NCBI GenBank assembly: GCA_013365325.1
Contig: JABVXV010000571.1
Coordinates: forward strand, 1-25,800
Reading direction: 5' to 3'
Origin: Dipetalonema caudispina
Taxonomy: Eukaryota > Nematoda > Chromadorea > Rhabditida > Onchocercidae
DNA: 25,800 nucleotides
The number at the start of each line of letters is the position of its first letter. Within the stretch, counting starts at the first letter, position 1. The notes beneath the pieces are model-generated. The model worked only from the letters and a program-made list of their open reading frames with translations, did not search any database and had not been told where the DNA came from. The position numbers were made by a program, and so were the translations under genes. Shown here in pieces: positions 1-11,740 of the stretch.

Positions 1-681
1 CAAAACGATTCATATTAATAATTTAATATTGCTTAATTAATAGGCTAATTATTATTACTTTAGCACTTTTATTTGATTCTATCTGCAATTATTAGTCATG
101 CGTAGTATCCAAGTATTAGAATAGAAAATAATTAATTACAGGTAGTCAAAAGGAAAATTAGTAAATTTCATAGAAGATTTGGGGGAAATTATAAATGACA
201 TTGATTTAACATCAGTAAAATTGTAAAAAAATGTATATGCAAATAATTTCTTATTCTGATTATAATTCCCGATATAAAAAGAAGTCTGTGACAAAAAATA
301 TTAGTAATATTATTTCAAATAAGACAAAAATTCAACAATATAAATTAAATTCAATTAGGTTAAAAATAAATTGTTATATTAATTAGCATATCCGAAAAAA
401 AAAAACCCGTTCTTTTTTTTTTAAATTTTCTTAAAACAAAAAATAAACTGTAAAATTTGATAGCAATAAATTTCAAGAATAAAAATAAAAAAAAAAAAAA
501 AAATAGACTAATAAAAAGAAGGCGGGATAAAAATGAAATAGATTTATTTAAGGAAGGTATACACTAACAATTATCCTAAAGCAATAGAGCCTATATGTAT
601 GCCTTAACTAGGCTAGCTTCTTCATACTCTAATCAAGAAAAATCGTTTTTTGGCCAAATATTGGCTCCAAATATTTTGCTT

Positions 682-683
<2 letters not shown>

Positions 684-718
<35 letters not shown>

Positions 719-735
719 ATTGTTGTTGTTGTTGA
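684..735. repeat. (TTG)n trinucleotide microsatellite, degenerate tail to about 790
   Basis: Nearly pure TTG units with one TTA interruption, then a GGT/GAT-like degenerate tail. Minus strand, it reads as CAA/AAC/ACA and yields long Asn or Thr runs. Plus strand, it yields Leu and Val runs. No flanking sequence supports a real coding repeat. Confidence 0.93.
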
Positions 736-1095
736 TAATGGTGATGGTAGTGGTTCTATTAGTGGTGGTAGTGGTAGTGATGGTATTGAGCAATGTTAAA
801 TCGGAAAGAAGATGTCTAAAGTATGTATTTCTTTTCTTTTTTTTTTTTTTCAAGCTATTCATTTCCATATTTTTTTTTTTTGTCATTGGCTTAAAATGCA
901 AAAGATCGATATATTTTAGGAATATCTTTGTGGTAAAGTGAAATGAACAATTATTTGGAAAAAGTTGAAAAAAAAAGAGAAAAAAAAAAGTGAAGAAAAA
1001 CAAAGATGAAAAAAAAAAAGGAAGAGAAAATTTGACTAAATATTTATTGATTTCCATAAAAGGTTTGTTCAATTATTTTGTAATTTTTTATATTT

Positions 1096-1097
<2 letters not shown>

Positions 1098-1131
<34 letters not shown>
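1098..1131. repeat. Poly(T) run of 34
   Basis: The longest homopolymer in the window. An A13 run at 1154-1166 lies 22 nt downstream and could pair with it in single-stranded form. Exact length is prone to sequencing error. Confidence 0.9.
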
Positions 1132-1133
<2 letters not shown>

Positions 1134-1685
1134 TCTTTTTTAAATAATTTTTTAAAAAAAAAAAAAGAAACGAAAAAAATTAATTACAAATGAAAATATT
1201 ACTTAAAAATTAATTATGAAATTTCATTTTATTATTTCAGTCGCTTGTTAAATTTTACAGTTTAATTCGTTAACTAAATTAAAATTATACATGTATAAAT
1301 GTATTGCAAGTGATTTTTCTTATTAACTAATTTTTCTTGTTTTTTTTTAAAAATTTTTCTATAGGTTTTTTTTTAAAATTTCATTCTATATCTCTAATAA
1401 GTTGATCATTTTTCGTATAACGATGAAGAAATCTGTAAAGCTTTTGTATTTTAATTTTACAGTTATTGATTAGTTCAATTTTTATTTTTTACTTAAACAT
1501 TTGGAAGCATCAAAAGTAATAAGTATTTTATTATAACCCAATTTAATTTATTATTTCAGATATTTTTATTGTACTTAATGTTAGTTATCATTTCAGATTT
1601 TAATTTAACAATGATAATGATAGAGAAACGAATTCAGCTTTTCGGTATATTATCAATAAATATGCTTTCTATCAATCCGAATCAA

Positions 1686-1783
1686 TGAAGAAAAAAGAAA
1701 AAAAGAAAAAAAAAAAAAAAAGAAAAAAAAAAAAATTAAAAATACTGAACTATTGAAAAAAAAAAAAAAAAAAAAGAAAACGA
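1686..1783. repeat. A-rich low-complexity tract
   Basis: Runs of A broken by single G residues on the plus strand, with a short unique segment near 1735-1757. Read on the minus strand it gives a spurious Phe-rich frame. Confidence 0.85.
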
Positions 1784-3295
1784 AAATGATAAATAAATGT
1801 AACAAAGTTTTCCGGAATTTTTTCTTTTTTTTTTTCAAACTATTTAAATTGATTAAATCAAATTTTTTATTCATTACATTCATTTCATTGTATTTTTTTT
1901 TGCATGATTTTTTCTTTTTTTTTTTTTGTTGACAAAAGAAATGAAAACTTCCGAAATAAAACAAAAATTAAATTATAGAATTGAATAATAAATATTTTTT
2001 CTATTGGTTCTATTATTGCATTGTTCATAAATTAATATTATGATTTTATGCATAATATTCTGCCTAAAATTAAACAATTCAATTTATTTATTTTCAAGTT
2101 TAAAATTTTACTACCAATGAATATTTGTTAATCGGTTTTTATTATTTGCAGTAAGCAAAGATAGAATTAGATAAATAGACTTCTTCAATTATCGATCTTT
2201 TTTTTTTTTTTTTTTTTTTTCTTCCAATGATGAATTTGTCAAGTTTTTGTTTTGTTTTCTCTCTTTTAAAATTTTTTTTAACCATTCTTTTTGCTATTTC
2301 AACATCTCATAAATCTATTTTAAGCAATAAATTACCATTCCTACTAATGCTCCCATCCTTCTATCAACAATAATTATTCATCTAATTTATGCTATAATGT
2401 CTATTAAATGAAATTTCGCGGTTTTATTTGTAAATTTATCGATTATTAAAACTACTAACAATTTCATACAATTTTTGAAATCTTTTTTGAATTGGTAAAA
2501 ATGACAATTAATTTTGTAATTAATTTACAATGATTTTTAACGTAAGATTTTCTTTATTATTTCTTAAACATAAATGAATGAAATTTTAGTTGATGAAAAA
2601 AAAAAAAAAAATAATATCAAAAAAAAAAAAAATGTCATGATAGTAATATTGGTGAAAAAATTTTAGCAAACAAATTCCAATTAACATTTAAAAGTTTCAT
2701 TTCGATTGACTGAATTTGTTGACCTCTAAAATATCATCAATTTTCTCGATCGTTTATGATTTCTTTCTTTTTTTTTTTTTTTTTTTGCCATTGAAAATAA
2801 TTCGCATTGAAATGAAAATCATTTTTGCACTAAATTCGATATAATTCATTCATTTCTTTATCATTTTTGCGCTTTAACTACTCATTGCTAATATTATATA
2901 TTATATTATAACTAACTTAGGTAATGCTAATATAATGAAAGAATGGAAGTAAAATAAAAAAAAAAACAAAAACAGCTAATGAATAAAAAACGAAATAAAT
3001 ATTAAGTGAATTAAAATAGGTAGCATATGAAAAATGATAACAAAATATTGAATAAAGAAATTGAATATTCGAATGGTAAAAAAAAAAAAAATAAATAAAA
3101 ATAAGACAGGGAAAAAGGCAAGAAAAAAAGAAATTTAAAAAAATAAAACAAAAAAAAATTTTGATGAGAAATTTTACAATCAACATTGTGCCAAAAAAAA
3201 AAAAAAAGAAAAGAAAGGGACAATGAAGGAATAACAGGAAGCCAAATAAGCCTGATGTGTTGACTTTTCATGGAAATGTTAGCACATCCACAAGG

Positions 3296-3313
3296 CATCA
3301 TCATCATCATCAT
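3296..3313. repeat. (CAT)6 microsatellite
   Basis: Six perfect CAT units. On the minus strand they read as consecutive ATG, which is why a frame beginning with a Met run appears there. Confidence 0.95.
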
Positions 3314-3796
3314 AACATAGCAGACTTAAGCTCTTAATGAAATGTATTTAAGTTGAAAAAAAAAAGAATACTTCTTCTTTCTTTTTTTTTTTTTTTTTTT
3401 CTTCGTTCTGACAATTAGCTTAAAGCTTCTCTATTCATTGCTTCTCTATTTGGCCAATATCATACATTCAACTTTTGTGAAATAAATTGTTAAATTTAAG
3501 AATGTAAAAATTAAAGAGATAAAATAAAAAAAATAAGTAATATTATTTATTATTTTGCCTTTCTTGTCATTTTTGTGGAAAATTTGATAACAAATCGAAA
3601 AATAATTTATCAATTAGAAATGATTAATATAGGAAGAGAAAGAAAAAAAAAAAACAAAAAACATCAAACGTTATTTATTGTGCATAATAAATTGTTAATT
3701 TCGTAAAAACCATGAATATAAATATAAATAAATTTTAACAGATTAAAATTTAAAATAACAATTCAAATATTATTGTTCGAAAAAGAAAGAAAATAA

Positions 3797-4567
3797 ATGA
3801 AATTATTTATACCAATTCATGTCAACCAAATAATTATCAAAGAAAAGAATAAAAGTGACAGCAAAATTTTATTCCCTCCTTCATCCTTCCTTTTTTTTTT
3901 TTTCTTATTGAAAATTTCAAAAATTCATTATTATGCAAAATTTCAATTGAGGAAAAAAAATTTAAAAAAAAAAAAAAAAAAACTTTATTGCTGGAAGATT
4001 TGTAGTTGTTTGAAAGAATTGGACAAAGTAATTTATCATCACATATCATACCCAATAATTAACAAAACAAACAATGAAAAAGAATTTAAAGAAATTTTTC
4101 AAATTTTCGTGACTGTCAATAGGTAACATTTTGAAATAAAAAATGAATTTTTTTTTTTTTTTTTTTTGTTCGAAAAAAGAAAAGAATGAAAGGTTCATAA
4201 CTGCATTTTATGACATTTACGTTAGAATACATATTCTACAGACAATTCTTTACAAAATGATTTAAATGTTATTTACAGCGAAAGATTTTTGTTTTTACTA
4301 TTAGAATTGTACGATCAGTTTCTTTTATTTTTGTTTTTAAATGCAAAAATTTTATACTCTTCGCTTTTTTTTTTTTTTTTTTTTTTTTCACCACTGAAAA
4401 GCTTAAATCAAAACAATAAATTGACGATAGCATCTACGAATGCGTTAAATTTGACGTATTTTACTGCATCTTTGTTGTATTTTAGAGATGATAGATGCAC
4501 GATGATTGTAATATTGTACATTTTATCAGTGATAATAAAATTGGTGCATTTTGTATATATCAAATAA
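3797..4567 (+). other. Candidate two-exon gene or gene relic, low confidence
   Basis: An ATG at 3797 opens 108 codons to a possible donor AATAG|GTAACA at 4123 (phase 2). An acceptor TTATTTACAG ends at 4278, and splicing continues in frame for about 96 codons to TAA at 4565-4567. The first part contains CWKICSCLKELDKVIYHH. The last part looks membrane-like, ending in ILYILSVIIKLVHFVYIK. Against it: both exons run through T or A homopolymers (Phe and Lys runs), the acceptor is mediocre, and the length is only a little above chance for this composition. I recognise no family. Confidence 0.12.
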
Positions 4568-5009
4568 ATTTGCATTTGAACAAAAAAAAAAAAAAAAAAA
4601 AAAGAAAAGAAATGGAATGAGATTTGTTATCAAATGTGTTATGCTCTTAATTTTTTTTTTTTTGCATTTAAGCAGGATTATTTGCTTTTAAATTTCGTAA
4701 GAAATTTTTAAAAACTTGTATTTTCTCAGGATTAAAAAAAAAGGAAAACTTTTAAGCGAATATGTGATGGAATAATATGATGCAATACTTTTGATTTATG
4801 CATAATTATAGAGAAATAAGTATGCCTAAGATGATTTTTATGATTATTATTATTATTATTACTATACTTAGATGTACCGAAATAAAAGCTTAGACATGAA
4901 TAATAAATAATTGAATGTTTGATAAATGAATTAATAATAAAAATTGATGACAATGTAATTTTTTTTTCTTCCCGGAAATATTTACTTTATTCTATAAAAA
5001 TTATTTTAG

Positions 5010-5334
5010 TAATAATGCATTGATAAATTTAATTTTATTCATCATTTTGTTAATTTTATTTTAAAAAAAAATGTTGATAAAAGAAATAATACTGGTTAAT
5101 ATCATAAAAAATTTAATTTCGATAACAAGCAAGTCGAAAAATTTCTCAAAAGCATATGATAGATTACTAAAAGCATGTGGGAAAATAAGAAACAAAACTG
5201 GGATAAATCGCCGTAAACTATCAACAATCAGATCAAGTAAGTTCATTATTTGACAAATGAATCTATGAAGTTTTTTTTTTCCTTTTTTCCCAGGAAAGAT
5301 ACGGATACTGTATTTGAACCATACAGTAATCTGA
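5010..5334 (+). other. Candidate two-exon small gene opposite the 5061-5414 ORF, low confidence
   Basis: Acceptor-like TTATTTTAG ends at 5009. An ATG at 5071 opens 55 codons (including KAYDRLLKACGKIRNKTGIN) to a perfect donor GTAAGT at 5237. A 57-bp intron ends in a textbook tract TTTTTCCTTTTTTCCCAG at 5293. Joined in phase, the frame adds 13 residues and stops at TGA (5332-5334), 68 residues in all. The next exon's other frame is more open (23 codons) but does not match phase, which could mean decay or chance. The intron signals are the best in the window outside the saposin gene. Confidence 0.18.
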
Positions 5335-5414
5335 ATGATAAATATAGATTTGAAAGATATTTGACATAATCTGACATAAATGTTTGAATTTGCAAGTACT
5401 GATGAACTTGACAT
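5061..5414 (-). other. Candidate 117-residue hydrophobic ORF, low confidence
   Basis: An ATG at 5414 (reading leftward) opens 117 codons to TAA: MSSSSVLANSNIYVRLCQIS, then Lys/Gly-rich GKKGKKK, then hydrophobic stretches (RRFIPVLFLIF and FFMILTSIISFINIFF). A pyrimidine-rich TTTGTTAG acceptor-like site lies about 30 nt before the ATG. The length exceeds the roughly 90 codons expected by chance, but only modestly. The same DNA also supports a spliced plus-strand model, and both cannot be the main product. No family recognised. Confidence 0.15.
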
Positions 5415-5450
5415 AACTTTAACATCAATTTGACAAAAATTAAACTAACA

Positions 5451-7473
5451 AAGAAAAGAATAAAAAAATAAAGAAAAGAAAAGAAAAAAATGCCTGCGAA
5501 ATAAAAAGCAAAATGTTGAACAATGAAAAGAGATGGATTTCAAAAATTTACAAGAAATTTAAAATCTTTTGAATAGTTGAAAATTATTTTTGTTTTCATT
5601 TGAAAACCAATTTGAAATAATATCCTACACGCGACATATTTATGTAACGATATACAATAATAACTACATTTTAAATAATAATACTTTCTATTTACTAAAT
5701 TTTTTTTTTTCATACTGGCGAAATTTTTTTTTCTCGAATAAATTACATTTCTAAATTACATTACTGTTCATTTTTAGACACATTAAAAAATATATTTGAA
5801 AGGAAGAAAGAGAATTTGACACTTCCTTTTGCTAAAAATTTTGATATATTAAAGTTTCGAAAAGTTCACAGTCTTCTTTTCCGTCATTTTTCTTTCTAAA
5901 AAATATATTTAAGTGCCATGAAAATTGTTATTATTAACAATTCTTTACTCAAATAAATTATATTTCTGAATAAAATTACCGCTCTTTTTTTCAGATACGT
6001 TTATATCTCTAAGAAAAAGAATTTAACACTTTTTTTTTTGCTAAAAAATTCGACATATTAAAGTTTCGAGTAATTGACTATCTTTTTTTTTTAGTCACTT
6101 TTTTATCATAAATATATTTGCGTATCATAAAAATCATAAGTTAATATTTTATTTTTCTTTTTTTCTAACTCACAAGTTGTAGTTGAAAAAACTCATTCAT
6201 ATGAAATAATTTGAGTTCTTATACTTTGAAGTTCGTAAGATTATTTCCTACTTTATAAGATTTTTCATTTTTTGTAGAATTTAAAACGAAAATTTTGATA
6301 TTTGAAAACGAAAAATTAGTGAAGTTTTCGGATCATATGTAAAAGTAAACAATGCGTTAAAATTATATATCTTCCGCTCCCATCGTTTTTTCCTTTTTTA
6401 TTGAAATTACATCTTTCTTCATGAAATTTCAATTTTCGTTTTAGCTTTCAAATACACTAAAATAATTTATTAAATAGTTATATTTTAAATTAATTGAAAA
6501 TATTATTTTACACATTTCTTACGGGTGTATTTAATTGAAGAAAGTATAAGACTGCAAAATGGTTGATTAATTTGATTAATATGTTGAATTTATTTTGGAT
6601 TAACGAATATTTCAATAACCATATGTAAAAATGAATTTTCTTCGGATGAAAAAAAAACTTCGCTTTTTCAACATATTTGATTTTTTAAGTTTTTATTCTA
6701 TCATTTTTCATTTTTTTTTCTCCAATTATTATTTCTCATTATTTTTCTAATATTTTTAATTCCATTACTAAAAATTACTGTTAAATTAATAATCATAAAA
6801 TTAATAGAATATTGAGAAAAAAAATGATGAGATAAATTTTTTCGATGTAATTAAATTTTATAAGATAAAAATTTTTAAATTAAAAACGTTATTTTTAACT
6901 AGCAGAGATTGGAGTGGGAAAGGACGAAGAAAACGATTGATAAAAGAAAACAGTCTTTTTTTTTTTTTTTTTTAATGTACCTATGAAGTGGTATTTCTAC
7001 ATAAATTTTATCTCAAACTGTTAAGGAAATATAATAAAATCCAAGAAATTTTAAGGATCAAAAGAATATACCGACTTTAAGAAGCACCTGGTGAAAGTTA
7101 AAACGAATGCTAGCTGATATTTTGCTCGGATTGATGAGATCAAAAAAATTATTGTCATTGATAATTTTTGCACTTCTTATCATTTTTATCTTATCAATCA
7201 AAATAAATCTTTCCCACATTATCAGTGTAACATATTATTTCTTCTAATACTTTTCACCAATTTACTTTTATTTTTATTCATTTTCTTCAATTAAGTGAAA
7301 TTTTTTTTTTTTTTTTTTTTTGCAGTATAATAATTATTTTATTATAAATAAAAAATTTATTAAACTAAATATAATTTGTAAATAAATTTATCAATTCCTT
7401 TCTTTCTTTGTTTTTTTTTTTCTTTTATTTTAACTATGAAAATTATAGAATTGTTTTAAAGAGAAATATAATT

Positions 7474-7507
<34 letters not shown>

Positions 7508-8287
7508 AAATATAAAAACAAAAAATCAAAAAGCAATTTTTTTTTTTTAAAAATAGAATTCAATTTTTAAATAATAAAATGAGAGGAAAAAAAAAGGAAA
7601 TGAAAAGGAAAAGGAAATTGATCCGAATTGTACAAACTATTTTGATATATAATTTGGATATACACATCAAAATGTATGCAATTAAAAGTGAAATGCATTT
7701 ACCGCCCTTTACTACCCTATAATAAATAAATTTCGTCCTTCCGCTCTTTCAATTCATTTCCCGTTTCTACATATTTCATAAAAAGATAAAAGAGAAGGTA
7801 ACGAAACGGAATGATGCTAAATTTACTTCGATGGTAACCATTGGTACCAGTCTAGTAAAAGTATTTGATATAATAAGGTTAAGTTTTAAATTTAAATTTA
7901 ATCGAAAAAGACAATAAAAAAAAAATCAACTGGATATTTTGGTTTATTTAAAAATGAATTAATTTTCTTAGCAAATGGAGTTTATTTGTTTAATATATAC
8001 ATTTCAGTAAAAAAAAAATGAAGCAAAAAGAAAAATGCTAGAATTCTTTTGAAATATAAATCTTTGATAATATTAAAATACGAAATGAAATTTATATATA
8101 TTATCTATCACCATTAAAGAATATTAAATTGTTACTTGGTTTCTTTAATTTATATTTATGAATATTTGTAAAAATATTCGCGAAATCAATTAATAATAGC
8201 TTAAGTATGTACATAATTATTATGCAATAATTTGATTGTATTTTTATTTGAAAAAAAAAAAGAGAAAAAAGACCAATAATATTAAGA
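5451..8287. other. AT-rich noncoding stretch including a tandem duplication
   Basis: No gene recognised. It includes the diverged tandem duplication at 5733-6160, T runs (for example T30 at 7475-7504) and an interrupted palindrome GGTAACCATTGGTACC at 7833-7848. The segment around 7680-7860 is slightly less AT-rich but has no long frame. Confidence 0.6.
5733..6160. repeat. Diverged tandem duplication, two units of about 211 bp
   Basis: Matching blocks recur in the same order: CTCGAATAAATTACATTTCT at 5733 and CTCAAATAAATTATATTTCT at 5948; TTTGACACTT/TTTAACACTT followed by TTTTGCTAAAAA; ATATTAAAGTTTCGA at 5846-5860 and 6055-6069; GTCA(T/C)TTTT at 5883 and 6094 leading into AAATATATTT. Offsets of 209-215 show small indels. 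The units look old. Neither codes. Confidence 0.8.
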
Positions 8288-8992
8288 ATGCTAATTTTTT
8301 TAATACTATTATCCGATGAAAAAAACGCTAATTCGTTAATTGATTTTCAAAATCAATATGCTAATTTTTCAAATCTCAAAAAGTAAGGAACGATAAAGCT
8401 TCTTTTAAATTACTAATTTTTTACAAATTATACAACAGCATAGCAGAATAAAAGTTAAAAAATATTTTCTTTTTTCCACTTCTTTCTTCAGAAAATTTTA
8501 CAAAATAAAAAAAAATTATAAAAATTTTTGCTTAACTAAAAATTTTTTGTTCTTTTTTCTAAATTATTAAATGAAAAAATGAAAAAGAAAAAAAAACAAA
8601 AACTAAAGAAATTTTTTATTATTTTATCATTAAAATATAAGACTGATTTTTCTTACTCAAAAAAAGTAATAAACTTTTTTCTATTTAATTTAATTTTTTC
8701 CTGAAATTTATCCATCTATTCATATATCTGTATCCTTGACTTATATCTCGAAATCCCATATCAGATATATATTCGAGAGTTAAAGTCGAGAGTTTTAGCT
8801 ATTTCTTTCCTTTTTCTTCTTCTTTCAGCAATTTATCTCATTTTACGGCGTTTAAAACAATATTCCATATCCATTTATGAGAAACAATATCGATATATGC
8901 TATTTATGAGGGAAAACTTCATCCAAATAGCCTTCATTTTAAAGGATATGAGCAAAAAAAAAAAAAAGAAAGCAAAAGAAAAGGAAAAATTG
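8288..8992 (+). other. Exon-like segments, candidate small secreted or membrane protein, low confidence
   Basis: Segment A: ATG at 8288, signal-like MLIFLILLSDEKNANSL, donor AAAAA|GTAAGG at 8383 (phase 2). Segment B: a strong acceptor TTCTTCTTCTTTCAG ends at 8828, followed by a frame open to TGA at 8990-8992. That frame is also open upstream to 8705, 95 codons in all, with a membrane-like VLAISFLFLLLSAIYLIL followed by basic residues. The phases do not agree: joining A to B gives a different frame that stops after 48 residues in total. Length and signals are near what chance allows. No family recognised. Confidence 0.12.
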
Positions 8993-11280
8993 AATTCTTT
9001 TTTTTTTTTTTTTTTTGCAATCTCAAAAAAAAAAAAAGGAGCATAAATTTCGAATTAAAAGTAAACTAAAAATTTCTAAATTTATTCAGAAAACATTTCT
9101 TTTTTTTTTTTCTCTCAAGATCATTCACTCATTGTAGTAAAAAATTTGTGATTAGTTATTATCAATATGAAACAAATAAATTTCAATGTTGTAATTAACA
9201 TTTGATAAATGATCAAATTTCACAATTTTTGCATTAATTGAGAAAAAGTTTCCATTTTTATATTAACACAAAAATTCACCCAACTCTTCTTTAGAGCACA
9301 TATCATTTTTAAAAAAATGCTCGAAACTTTAATTAAAAATTAAAAAGTGACTTAAAAAAACAATTGAAGCTTACGCAAATTATGAATGAAATGTTACAGA
9401 AACACATTTGCTGTTTAAATTGAAGAATGAAAAATTTTTAATAAAAGAAATATTATTCATATTTCTTGCTGAAATTAACATTTCGCTTTTGTTCTTTATT
9501 CATTTTCTGTTTTAAATCATTTTTTGTTTTCGCTATTATTTAAAAATATATTAATTGAAATTATTTGAAAAAATTAGTCAGAAATTTTTTAAAAAATCAA
9601 TAATATATTAGCAATAATTTTGATGTTGTTTTATAGTTGTAATATGTGAATTAAAGAAAGGATGAAAAAAAAAAAAAAAAAGGGATTAGCTTAGTTCATG
9701 AACCAATGTGGTACCATATAGTACCTGAAAAAATATCAATTGCTATACTTCGGTGAAATTTTTATCAATTTAAATTTATAAAAATTTTGAATTGATTTAA
9801 ATTGTTCAGTATTTATTTAAATGCATAATCAAATATGCGAAAAATCAAAATAGCAAACATTACTTCATTATTTTGTTTAGGTTTCATTTGCGGAAAAACG
9901 AATATCGGATAATACATCAAATACGTATGATACATTTTAAATAAAAAAATTGTTTTAAAAAAATACTTCCAAAAAACTTTTGCATTTAATTAAAGTGAAA
10001 ATTGCATGAATTCCAAGATGAAAAATGCTCTAATTGTAATTTAAATTGTTTAAAGTGTTTTTTCTAAAGGCTTATTCTATCAATTCTCTTAATCAAAATT
10101 ATCTATCATCCTATGGGAACTAAAGATTTTCTTTCGTTGCCCTTTTTTTTTCTTGTATCATTTTGTAAAATTAAGAAATTTATACAGGAAAAAAAAATAT
10201 AAAAATTCAAAATTTGAATATAATAAAGACACTAAAAGTTTTTAAATATATTAAAATAAAAAAATAATAAAACAAAAGCTAACTTGTGAATAATCGAAAC
10301 CATTTAAATTACTACCATTTCAAAGAAGATAATTTTGATAGAATTTTATTTTCATAGACTAGACTGATTTAGCACAAAGTTTGAAATAAATGACAATGAC
10401 AATTGCATGATTTGAATAATCCATGAAATGGAAAAAAAAAAAAGAGGTGGAGCAAAAATATGAAATGAATGAATAAATAAAAAGTGAAAGAGAAAGAAGA
10501 AATGATAAAAATATAAAATTTATAATTTTTGTTTTTGCATTTCTTCAAATGTTGCCAATCATAGTTTCGTATATTTTGTTCATATTTGATCAAAATTTAT
10601 TGATAAAATTTTCGTAAAATGTTACGATACTAAGATTGATGGAAAGATTGCTAAAATTGATAAAACATCAAAAACAGACAAGTAATCTATGTGAAATTTC
10701 AATCATAAATTACGTTATTTTTCATCAAACTTTTTGTAGAATATTTACCAAAAAAAAAAAAAAAAAAAGAGAAAAAATGATGGATAACAATTTTTCATAA
10801 AATGAAAAACAAAAAAGGGATTTTTTTTTTTTTTTTTGACAATTATAATCCTAACAATTTGTTAAAACAAATCCATTTGAGCTTTCCTCTTCTATCGTAT
10901 CATCGTCTACAATCATTTCTACATCATCGTATATGATAGACATGAAAGATTAGGATTATGAAAAAATGCATGAATCAATGAATGAATGAAACGAAATGGT
11001 ACTGCTAAAAACAAAACAATAATATTTAAAATTTATTTTATCTTCTTTTTTTAGTTTAAAAAAATAAAAAACATTCAATAATTTTATTTTGTTCTATTAA
11101 ATTTACATTTAATTGTCAAAATTTACCAAGAAAAATTGTTTTCACTCTGTATGTTTATTTGTTTTTGATTATCATTGAAAGATAAATGTTTATACAAACA
11201 ATTTTATCGGTACTAACAAATCTGTTGAAATGAATTTTATCAGTAATTATTTCATTATCGGCTTAATCAATTTGTTTATG
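8993..11280. other. AT-rich noncoding stretch
   Basis: Nothing recognised except T and A runs and a short inverted repeat GGTAC/GTACC at 9710-9725 next to TAGCTTAGTTCATGAACC. The latter faintly resembles a tRNA D-arm, but no T-arm or acceptor stem follows. Confidence 0.6.
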
Positions 11281-11415
11281 CATTAGATGAAAAGTCCATC
11301 GATATATAGCTTGGCCAATTTATGTCTTACCTAAAAAGCTATTTGGTTTGGAGTATATGGCCATTAGTAATGTGTATCATCCTCAAAAATAGGCATAAGT
11401 AACAAAACTAGTCGA

Positions 11416-11517
11416 AATAATAATAATTATAATAATAATAATAATAATAATAACAATAATAATAATAATGATAATAATAATAATGATAATAACAATGATA
11501 ATAGCAATAATAATAAT
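11416..11517. repeat. (AAT)n microsatellite with GAT/AAC interruptions
   Basis: About 34 trinucleotide units. It abuts the less AT-rich island to its right. On the minus strand it reads as Leu or Ile runs that stay open into the island. Confidence 0.93.
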
Positions 11518-11540
11518 CCCTTTCTGACGATTAAGATTGA

Positions 11541-11720
11541 ATGGATCTTGTGATGATCGGAGTAAGCAATGCCGGTGGGATTTTCCGCATAAACTGGAAA
11601 GACAGACAGGAGTGCTATAGAGAATGGAAGAGAAAATCGGCTAGATCTTCAATTTTTAGGATGGCATTTGATTCAGAAACTTGTCTGGATTTGACATATT
11701 CAGGTGGAATTTATGTCTAA
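11541..11720 (+). other. 59-codon ORF in a GC-raised island, possible small gene or exon relic
   Basis: ATG to TAA, beginning MDLVMIGVSNAGGIFRINWK and ending DLTYSGGIYV, with normal-looking residue variety (Trp, Cys, Gly, Arg) unlike the Lys/Phe/Asn frames elsewhere. The 200 bp at 11521-11720 are 77/200 GC (38.5%), higher even than the saposin exons. An 18-bp hairpin-like palindrome TGTCTAAA-AA-TTTAGACA overlaps the stop (11714-11731). The minus strand is also open here and has good splice sites (acceptor TGTCTTTCCAG just before 11593, donor TTTTTAG|GTAAGA at 11330). I recognise no family on either strand. It could be a conserved noncoding element. Confidence 0.2.
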
Positions 11721-11740
11721 AAATTTAGACATGGAATTTT

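Larger units (their letters stand above)
1..3796. other. AT-rich noncoding stretch with homopolymers
   Basis: No gene recognised on either strand. It contains A and T runs of about 10-34 nt, a TTG repeat (684-735), a (CAT)6 repeat (3296-3313), and two copies of TTGGCCAA (650-657 and 3450-3457). The longer open frames here consist mostly of Lys, Phe, Asn or Leu runs read from simple repeats, so I do not call them genes. Confidence 0.6.

Noticed and set aside
629..1072. 147-codon minus-strand frame with a long Asn run, and the opposing Leu/Val-rich plus frames
   Set aside because: All length comes from the TTG repeat and from A/T runs. The remaining parts are Phe/Lys-rich with no recognisable domain.
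1653..3313. Minus-strand frames of 89-103 codons rich in Phe, Tyr and Met
   Set aside because: They are translations of A-rich plus-strand tracts and the (CAT)6 repeat, and they show no conserved-looking segment.
9685..9725. TAGCTTAGTTCATGAACC followed by GGTAC/GTACC, considered as a tRNA or small RNA
   Set aside because: No T-arm GTTCRA motif, no pairing acceptor stem and no anticodon arm at the right distance.
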